A stretch of 15,910 nt of DNA from JAZDGX01 sp964482205. Its GTDB lineage: Bacteria > Eisenbacteria > RBG-16-71-46 > CAIMUX01 > WJJG01. The DNA is taken from NCBI GenBank assembly GCA_964482205.1, contig CAYZWI010000024.1, positions 1 through 15,910 of the forward strand, in the 5' to 3' direction. A program made the position numbers and the translations under genes. The notes below the pieces were generated by a model. It was not told the origin of the DNA. It made no database searches and worked only from the letters and a program-made list of their open reading frames with translations. Of this stretch, positions 6,789 through 13,100 are shown one piece after another. The first letter of the stretch is position 1, and each line of letters opens with the position of its first letter.

Positions 6789-7418
6789 ATGGGCGTGTAT
6801 CACGGTCCCAAGTGCAAGCTCTGCCGCAGGGAAGGCGTCCGCCTCTACCTGAAGGGCGAGCGCTGCTACACCCAGAAGTGCGCCATCGAGAACCGGGCGT
6901 ATCCGCCGGGCGAGCATGGCCAGACGCGCCGCCGCAAGGACACGCCCTACGGCCTGCAGCTTCGCGAGAAGCAGAAGGCGCGCCGCATCTATGGGCTGAT
7001 GGAGCGGCAGTTCCGCAACTACTTCCGCAAGGCGGCCCGCCGCCAGGGCGTCACCGGCGAGATCCTGCTGCAGATGCTCGAGCTGCGCCTGGACAACGCG
7101 CTCTACCGCACCGGGCTGGCCGCTTCGCATTGGGCCGCGCGGGAGCTGATCTCGCACCGCCACTTCATGGTGAACGGGAGAATCGTCGACATTCCGTCGT
7201 ATCAATTGCGTCCAGGCGACACGATCACGGTGCGACAGGCAAGTCGCAAGGTCGGCGCGATCGCCGACAACTTCGCCAATCGCCGGCGCACCGAGGATCC
7301 CGCCTGGATCGAGATCAACGACAAGGAAATGACCGCGCGGGTCACCCAGGTTCCGTCCCGTGAGCAAATTCCGGTGCCGATTCAAGAGCAGCTGATCGTC
7401 GAGCTGTACTCCAAGTAA
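6789..7418 (+). CDS. rpsD: Small ribosomal subunit protein uS4 (zinc type)
   Basis: Primary 16S rRNA-binding protein that nucleates 30S assembly; in E. coli it represses the alpha operon. The 209 residues are the normal length. The N-terminus has four zinc-ligand cysteines, C9-x2-C12 and C26-x4-C31, as in Thermus and unlike E. coli. The S4 RNA-binding domain lies at about residues 99-165 (RLDNALYRTGLA, SHRHFMVNGRIVDIPS). The C-terminus IPVPIQEQLIVELYSK is diagnostic. The ATG at 6789 follows GGAGG by 6-7 nt. Two stacked hairpins precede it at 6705-6764. Confidence 0.98.
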   Translation: MGVYHGPKCKLCRREGVRLYLKGERCYTQKCAIENRAYPPGEHGQTRRRKDTPYGLQLREKQKARRIYGLMERQFRNYFRKAARRQGVTGEILLQMLELRLDNALYRTGLAASHWAARELISHRHFMVNGRIVDIPSYQLRPGDTITVRQASRKVGAIADNFANRRRTEDPAWIEINDKEMTARVTQVPSREQIPVPIQEQLIVELYSK

Positions 7419-7435
7419 GCGACCCGCCCGGGGCG

Positions 7436-7457
7436 TTGCGAGAGCTGTTTCTCGCAA
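7436..7457 (+). promoter_or_regulatory. Perfect hairpin abutting the rpoA ribosome-binding site
   Basis: TTGCGAGA (7436-7443) and TCTCGCAA (7450-7457) form an 8-bp stem with a 6-nt loop. The last two As of the stem are also the first two bases of the rpoA Shine-Dalgarno AAGGAGG (7456-7462). Folding would partly bury the ribosome-binding site, so it could tune translation. The role is inferred from position. Confidence 0.45.
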
Positions 7458-7470
7458 GGAGGGATGTGGA

Positions 7471-8529
7471 ATGAAATGGAGAGTCCTCCAGATGCCGGAG
7501 ACCGTGATCCGCGACGAAGCGGTCTCGAATGAGAAGTTCGGGCGTTTCGTGGTGGAACCGCTCGAGCGCGGATTCGGCTACACGCTCGGCAACACGTTGC
7601 GCAGAGTGCTGCTGTCGTCGCTGCAAGGCGCCGCGGTGGTGGCCTGCAAGTTCGACGGGGCGGTGCTGCACGAGTTCACTTCCATTCCGGGCGTGCTCGA
7701 GGATGTGACCGACATCGTGCTCAACTTGAAGCAGATCCGCTTCAAGCATCATGGCGACGGCCCGCGCACCGGGATCTTCCGGGCGACCGGCGAGGCGCGC
7801 GTGCGGGCCGGAGATCTGCAAATCTCCTCGGACATCCAGATCCTGAATCCCGATCAGCACATCTGCACCGTGAATCGCAACGCCGACCTCGAATTCGAAG
7901 TCGAAGTGGGCACCGGGCGCGGATACATCACCGCCGAAGAGCACCAGAAGATCGGGCAGCGTCCGCTGGGGACGATCGTGCTCGACACGAACTTCAGCCC
8001 GATCACGCATGTCAAGTACACGGTCGAGAGCGCGCGCATCGGCCAGCGGATCGACTACGACAAGCTGATCATGGAGATCAGCTCCGACGGGTCGATCCTG
8101 CCCCAGGACGCGCTCGCGATGGCGGGCAAGGTCCTGCGCGACCACTTCAGCATCTTCGTCAAGTTCGAAGAGGAATTCGAGGAAGAGGCCGAGGAGAAGG
8201 TCGACGAGGAATTCACCCGCATCAAGGGCATGCTGGAGAAGAGCGTCGACGAGCTCGAGCTCTCCGTGCGCTCGGCCAACTGCCTGCGCGCGGCGCGCCT
8301 GCGCACCTTGGGAGACCTGGTGCGCAAGACCGAGCAGGAGATGCTCCTCTACCGGAACTTCGGCAAGAAGTCGCTGAAGGAAATCCAGGATCTCATCCAG
8401 GGCATGGGCCTCTACTTCGGCATGGATGTGACCAAGTATCTCGGCGTGCGCGGCGGCGAGCCCGAGTTGGCGGCGGCGTCCGAGGAGGAGTTCGAGGAAC
8501 AAGAAACGGGCATCCGCGAGGAAGAGTAG
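7471..8529 (+). CDS. rpoA: DNA-directed RNA polymerase alpha subunit
   Basis: Scaffold subunit for RNA polymerase assembly, with a C-terminal domain for UP-element and activator contacts. It has 352 residues (E. coli 329). The N-terminal domain has GRFVVEPLERGFGYTLGNTLRRVLLSS (residues about 25-51). The C-terminal domain contains VRSANCL, where R267 and N270 align with the DNA-binding R265 and N268 of E. coli, and G298, K300 and S301 align with G296, K298 and S299. The inter-domain linker is Glu-rich and the tail ends in an acidic stretch (SEEEFEEQETGIREEE). The ATG at 7471 follows AAGGAGG by 8 nt. Confidence 0.98.
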   Translation: MKWRVLQMPETVIRDEAVSNEKFGRFVVEPLERGFGYTLGNTLRRVLLSSLQGAAVVACKFDGAVLHEFTSIPGVLEDVTDIVLNLKQIRFKHHGDGPRTGIFRATGEARVRAGDLQISSDIQILNPDQHICTVNRNADLEFEVEVGTGRGYITAEEHQKIGQRPLGTIVLDTNFSPITHVKYTVESARIGQRIDYDKLIMEISSDGSILPQDALAMAGKVLRDHFSIFVKFEEEFEEEAEEKVDEEFTRIKGMLEKSVDELELSVRSANCLRAARLRTLGDLVRKTEQEMLLYRNFGKKSLKEIQDLIQGMGLYFGMDVTKYLGVRGGEPELAAASEEEFEEQETGIREEE

Positions 8530-8562
8530 CGGGCAGGAGCGCTGCGCGGGCCGCGCTGGGCG

Positions 8563-8602
8563 GACGCGCATACGCACTCGTACGCGCACGCGTATGCGCG
8601 TC
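8563..8602 (+). other. Perfect 13-bp hairpin between rpoA and rplQ
   Basis: The arm GACGCGCATACGC (8563-8575) is exactly complementary to GCGTATGCGCGTC (8590-8602), with a 14-nt loop. Nearly the whole stretch alternates purine and pyrimidine, including an unbroken 22-nt run at 8580-8601. It sits in the 117-nt rpoA-rplQ gap. No U-run follows, so simple termination is unlikely, but partial termination, mRNA processing or a Z-DNA-prone site are possible. Confidence 0.6.
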
Positions 8603-8646
8603 ACCAGGCGAGCGGCGATCACGCGACGGGGGAAGGGGATCTTGCA

Positions 8647-9129
8647 ATGAGGCACATGAAGGAAGGACGCAAGCTGAGCCGGACGGCGTCGCATCGCCGC
8701 GCCTTGCTGCGCAATCTGACGACCGCGCTCTTCGAGCACGAACGCATCGAGACGACGCTCGCCAAGGCCAAGGAGACGCGGCGCGTGGCCGAGCGCATGA
8801 TCACCTACGCCAAGCGCGACGACCTGCATTCGCGCCGCCTCGTGGCGCGCGTGGTCCAAAAGCCCGAAGTGGTGCAGAAGCTCTTCGGGACGATCGCCCC
8901 CTGGTACGCCTCGCGTCCGGGCGGCTACACGCGCGTGCTGCGCACCCGCTCCCGCGCGGGCGACGCGGGCGAGATGGCGATGATCGAGCTCGTCAAGACG
9001 AGCGAGCAGAAGGCCGCGGACCGCAAGACGCGCGAGGAAGCGGCGAAGGTCGCGGAGAAGGAATCGAAGAAGCGCGCGGAACGCAAGATCGCGAAGGAAG
9101 AAGCCAAGGAGACGAAGGCCGCCAAGTAG
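8647..9129 (+). CDS. rplQ: Large ribosomal subunit protein bL17
   Basis: 50S protein at the polypeptide exit-tunnel side. It has 160 residues, longer than E. coli's 127. The core is standard: MRHMKEGRKLSRTASHRRALLRNL, IETTLAKAKETRRVAERMI, and PGGYTRVLRTRSRAGDAGEMAMIELV. Residues about 120-160 form an added charged tail rich in Lys, Glu and Ala (EQKAADRKTREEAAKVAEKE and on), probably helical. The ATG at 8647 is preceded by a weaker AAGGGG site at 8-9 nt. It is the last gene of the alpha operon here. Confidence 0.97.
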   Translation: MRHMKEGRKLSRTASHRRALLRNLTTALFEHERIETTLAKAKETRRVAERMITYAKRDDLHSRRLVARVVQKPEVVQKLFGTIAPWYASRPGGYTRVLRTRSRAGDAGEMAMIELVKTSEQKAADRKTREEAAKVAEKESKKRAERKIAKEEAKETKAAK

Positions 9130-9203
9130 CGCGCCGCCGCCTTGCGGCTCGCGTGGTGCTTCGAACTGTTGCGCCCCGGTGACTGCTTCGCTTCTGCATG
9201 GAA

Positions 9204-9233
9204 GAGACGCCGCGAGGCCCCGCGTGGCGTCTC
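9204..9233 (+). terminator. Candidate terminator hairpin after rplQ
   Basis: GAGACGCC (9204-9211) pairs with GGCGTCTC (9226-9233). The stem extends inward with one G-U and two G-C pairs to 11 bp with an 8-nt loop. It lies 75 nt after the rplQ stop. No U-run follows (GGGACC instead), so it is not a classical intrinsic terminator, though U-less terminators occur in GC-rich bacteria. A smaller 5-bp hairpin is at 9136-9148, right after the stop. Confidence 0.45.
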
Positions 9234-9326
9234 GGGACCGGCGCGCGCTAAAGCCGACTGATGCAGGGGGCGCGCGCCTCGTACGCTCAGCGCTGTCAGG
9301 GCCAAGAGAGGCCTGAAGTCTTCTAG

Positions 9327-9366
9327 GGCCGCGCTTCGCTAACGTCCCTTGGACGTCACGCGGGCC
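9327..9366. repeat. Nested imperfect inverted repeat
   Basis: ACGTCC (9342-9347) and GGACGT (9351-9356) form an inner stem. Outer arms GGCCGCG (9327-9333) and CGCGGGCC (9359-9366) pair apart from a bulged G. It lies in the gene-free region. Possible cruciform or transcript structure of unknown role. Confidence 0.3.
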
Positions 9367-9473
9367 TCGCGGCGAAGATCTTCGTTGAGAGGCATCGCTG
9401 AATCCCGCGGCTCATATTCTTCAGAGCACCTGTTGCCAGCCGCCTCGAGTCGACCTGCGAGTTTGTTCGATCA

Positions 9474-9677
9474 TCAGCGAAAAACAGGTACGGTCCCCGA
9501 GACTTTCGCATCGGGGACCGCGTCCTGGGTCTCACCTGAGGAGGGTTGCTCACCACCTCGCTTGCGTTTGGTGATGAGTTGCGCTATGTCGCACATCCTT
9601 CTACCCAGGTCCCAGGGAGGAGTTCCGAAGGCACGCTCGAGCTCCCGTTGCCCTTCGACTGTGATCCCGGTGCGCGT
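9474..9677 (-). pseudogene. Possible remnant of a gene's 3' end (unidentified)
   Basis: The minus strand from about 9677 to a TGA at 9474-9476 reads as a protein-like stretch of about 67 residues. It includes EGQRELERAFG, LGRRMCDIAQLITKRKRGG and an end SGTVPVFR. The upstream part of the same frame turns into Arg/Ser/Cys-rich noise with no plausible start, so it looks like the C-terminal piece of a degraded gene. The last codons overlap the palindrome at 9485-9527. I do not recognise the family. A decayed transposase of the REP-associated type is a guess based on the repeat. It may also be a chance frame. Confidence 0.22.
9485..9527. repeat. GGTCCCC-type palindromic repeat (REP-like)
   Basis: CGGTCCCCGA (9491-9500) is perfectly complementary to TCGGGGACCG (9511-9520), with a 10-nt loop. 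Outside it CAGG (9485-9488) pairs with CCTG (9524-9527) across a small internal loop. The flank AAAACAGGTACGGTCCCC resembles, from memory, a palindrome that recurs in many environmental bacterial genomes near small Y1-type transposases. Only one copy is visible here. Confidence 0.5.
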
Positions 9678-10032
9678 TGAGCAACGGGGACGAGTGCAGC
9701 ATCTGCTTGTGTGCAAGCGGGTTACAAAGGGGCTCAGGTTGCTGCACGGGGGCCGGGAAGCGCGGGAAAGAGACCGGCGCCCGCACGAAGGCGAGCGCCG
9801 GCTCAAGCGGGTGGGACCTGGGATGCCTCCCCAGTCCTCCTTGACAGGTGCTTTAGGCCTCCTGCCATCCAGATGATCCCCGAGGAACCACCCGGCTCAA
9901 ATCATCGTCGGATCATCGGCTCCAAGCGCCGATGCCCCAACGGCCGACATGATACCCCAGCCGTCCTGACTGTCAAGCCGGAGAAGAGCGTGTTTGCTGA
10001 GAGATATGGGAAGAGGTATGGGACTAGGTGAA

Positions 10033-10048
10033 GGCTTTGAAGAAAGCC
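10033..10048 (+). terminator. Weak hairpin, possible terminator on the + strand
   Basis: GGCTTT (10033-10038) and AAAGCC (10043-10048) form a 6-bp stem with a GAAG tetraloop, followed by GTTTGT. It is the closest thing to an intrinsic terminator in the convergent gap, but the stem is short and the U-run is broken. It could stop + strand read-through before the minus-strand operon. Confidence 0.3.
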
Positions 10049-10175
10049 GTTTGTCCGGCGGCCACTAACTCTTCTCCACATCTCGTTCAGATTTGGGGTT
10101 CATGTGTCCTCGCGTCCCATGGTGGACCAACAAACGCATGACGCGCAGGTCAACTCGTGAACGCTCTTGCCCCGC

Positions 10176-13100
10176 TCATGCGATCACGATCGGCGATCCC
10201 CAACTGCCCTGATCGCCGCGATGCGAGAGCAGCACGATCTGGCGCTCCTCCGCGAGCGCTTGAAGCGTCGCTCGCATGCTCTCGAGACGATCGGGGTCGA
10301 ACGAGAGAAAGGGATCGTCGAACAAGAGCGGCAGGCGGCGCTCTTCCGAGAGGAATTCCGCCACTGCCAACCGCAGCGACAACGCCAGTTGGTCGCGCGC
10401 TCCCTGGCTGAGCTGTCGAATCGCGCACGGCCGGTCGTTATGCAGCACGGTGATCTCGAAGCTCTCCTCGAGACGAATCGTCCTCTCCTCGTGCAGACTG
10501 ATGCGCCGGAAGATCTGCGAAACGCGCTGCTCGAGCGCCTGGCGATGCGAGTGGCTGAAGCGCTCAGCCGCATCGCGCAACGCTTCGAAGGCCGTCCGGC
10601 ACGCGTCCCGCTCGCGGATCAACGCCTCTTGCTCGCGTTCGAGCGCGGCGACTTCGATCTCGAGCACGGCCGCATTGCCCGCGTGCCCGCCTTCCGTGCG
10701 CGCGGAGGCCGCCTGCTCGCTCAATCGCAAGTGCTCGCTCTCGAGTTGTTCCTGATCGCCCTTGCGCTGCGCGGCGCGCTGGACGAGGGCATCGTGCCGG
10801 CGCTGAATTTCTTCCGGGTCGGCATCGGCCAGCTCCTGCAACAGCGGATAGCGCTCCTCCAGCGCTCGCGTGATCTCCATGGCGCGCGCGCCTTCCTGGC
10901 GGGCATCCTCGAGCTTCGTGCGCAGATCGCTCGCATCGGCCGCGCCCAGCGCGCTCAAGACTCCCTGTCCTGCGGCCTTGGCCTTGTCGATTTCCGCGCG
11001 ATGCTCGCGCGCTTTCGCGAGCCGCGCGAGCGCCACGGAGGGATCGTCTTCCGCCGGCCGCAGGAGAGCCGCAAGGGCAGGGGTCAACGCCGCGAGCGAG
11101 CGTTCGAGGTCATCCTTCGATGTCTCGAGCGTCTCCCGTTGAGGTCCCAACGGCTCCTGCTGCGCGATCGCGCGCGACCGGCGCTCCGCGAGGGCCTGGC
11201 ACTCGCGCACCTTGCTCGCGATCTCCTCGCGCGGATGCGCGAGATCGAAAGGCGCGCAGGCTTGCGCGAGCTCGGCATCGCGTTGCTCGAGCTTGCCGAT
11301 CTTGCTCTTGCCATTCTCGTCGGTGCCGAGCGAGGTGATCCGGGACCATGCCTCGCGCAAGCCCGTGCAGCATTTCTCGAAGGCGGTCGCCTCGGCGGTC
11401 CAGGCCTTCCAATCGTCGGGACGGACGCCGCGCAAGACCGAGATGACGCGCGTTCCGGTCCAGGGCGGGTCGGCGGGCGATTCCGCAGGCGAATGGTCAT
11501 CGCGAGCTGGATCTTCTGTAATGAGCCGCGCCAGCGTAATGAAGGGCGCCCAGGCTTCGGGAAGCGCGGCCGCTTCGCAGTGCGCCCAATCGACGGGCCC
11601 GAACTCCGCCGCCGATGCATTCAGCCGCGCGCGCAGCGAGTCGGCCCGGCGGGCGGTCGACTCCCATTCGTGCACGAGGCTCTGCGGGTCGGGGCCGAGA
11701 ACGGAGACGCAGCGCTCGAAATGATCCGACTCCGCGCGCGCCTGCTCCGCTTTCTTGCGCGCCAGCTCGACATCGCTCGCGGAAGGCGCGGACTGCTGCA
11801 ATGCCTGCAGGGTGCGACGCGCCTCGGAATGACGCGCGGCCTGCTCCTCGATGCGCGTGAGATCGGGTGCTTCGAGCGCTTCGAGCCCGCTGCCGCTCTC
11901 CGCCAAACGCGCGTCGATCGCATGCATGGTCCTCTGCACGGAAGAGAGCTTGCCTTGCGCGCCGCGCAAGTCTTTGAGCGCGGCCCCGCGCGTCTTGCGA
12001 TAGGCGAGCGCGCCGGTGATCGCTCCCGCAACGGCGCCGGCGCCCAGCGCCATCCAGAAGGTGCTCTTCGCGGGCCCGGGAAGATGCAGGGCGACGAGAA
12101 GCAGCGCGAAAACGGCGACGCACACACCGAAAGCGGGGAGGATCACCTGGGTCCACAGGCCGCGTCGAATGCTTCCACGCGCATCGCCGATTCTGGAGAG
12201 CAGACGCGCTTCTTCCTGCAGGCATTCGAGCTTTTTTCCGATGGCTTCTAGCACAGGTGACCAGGGAGAGGAGACATCGGCTACGGCAGGAGCTTCCGCA
12301 TTCCCGCCCGCACCAGCACCCCCGAGCCGCGGCGCCAGCGCCGACTCCAACTCGCGCACCTCGCCCGTCGCCTTCTCGAGCTCCGCCAAGCGATCCTGCT
12401 TGTCACGGTGCTTGCGCGCCTCCGCATCGGCAGCCAGCTTCAAGCGCGCGCTGCGCTCGGGATACTGGAGCGCCTCCTTGCGCAGCTCCTCGGGCGCATC
12501 GCTCGCCGCGCGCAGCTCGCCGGCCAATCGCGCGTCGCAATCGGCCAACTCGTTCTCCGTGCGCTGGCTCTCCTCGGCCCAGGCGAGCAGGCGCGGGACG
12601 CGCTTCTCGAGCTCCTGCAGGCGGCGCACGGGCTTCGCCTTGCGCAAGTCCGTCTCGCAGTCGAGCGCCGCCCAGTGCGCGGTGCGCGACATGCCCTGCT
12701 CGCACTCGAGCGCTTGCGCGTGCAGCCGCTCGAGCTCGTCGCGCAGACTCGTCAACTCTGTTCGCACGCGCTCCCATTCGTCCAGGTCGCGCAGCAAATC
12801 GGGGCGCTCTGCGACATCCTTGTACTGCTCCTGGATGGTCGCTTCGATCTTCACGATCTCGGCCGAGAGGCGCTCGCGTTCCGCTCCAGTCTCCTGCGCT
12901 TCCTTCTCCAGGCGCGCGCGTTCGCGGCGGCCATCGGCGAGGCTCTTCAAACGCGCGGCGTAATCGTCGAAGGGGAAGTCGATGTCCTGATACTCGGGCA
13001 GCGAAGCGGAGAGCCGGGCGGCGAAATCGCGCTCGCGGTTCTCCTCGCGTTGATGCTGCGCGATCGTGTGCTCGATGTCTGCAGCGGCCTTGCGCTGCTT

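Larger units (their letters stand above)
9130..10175. other. One-kilobase intergenic region between the convergent operons
   Basis: Between rplQ (+) and the SbcC-like gene (-) I recognise no intact gene. The first 230 bases are GC-rich and hold hairpins. From about 9340 the base composition is visibly less GC-rich than the flanking genes. Contents: a possible terminator hairpin (9204-9233), a nested imperfect hairpin (9327-9366), a perfect 12-nt palindrome CGAAGATCTTCG (9373-9384), a GGTCCCC-type inverted repeat (9485-9527), a small frame that may be a gene remnant (9474-9677), an inverted repeat pair at 9774-9801, a weak one at 9914-9934 and a small hairpin at 10033-10048. Open frames on both strands lack recognisable homology and good ribosome-binding sites. 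Confidence 0.6.

Noticed and set aside
5634..7457. 607-codon minus-strand open frame across rpmJ to rpsD
   Set aside because: It spans four well-identified ribosomal genes on the other strand and shows no domain; a shadow of GC-rich coding.
9349..9876. 175-codon + strand open frame in the intergenic region
   Set aside because: No recognisable domain, Arg/Ser-rich, crosses palindromes and has no good ribosome-binding site.
9711..10031. 106-codon + strand open frame ending near 10031
   Set aside because: No homology recognised, no ribosome-binding site, and low-complexity Ala/Arg/Gly at the start.
9130..10175. CRISPR array or riboswitch in the gene-free region
   Set aside because: No regularly spaced direct repeats, and no conserved riboswitch core that I can recognise; only isolated inverted repeats.
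10167..12251. 694-codon + strand open frame opposite the SbcC-like gene
   Set aside because: Antisense shadow of a high-GC gene: Arg/Leu/Ala-rich, no family motifs, no ribosome-binding site, while the minus strand has complete ATPase motifs.
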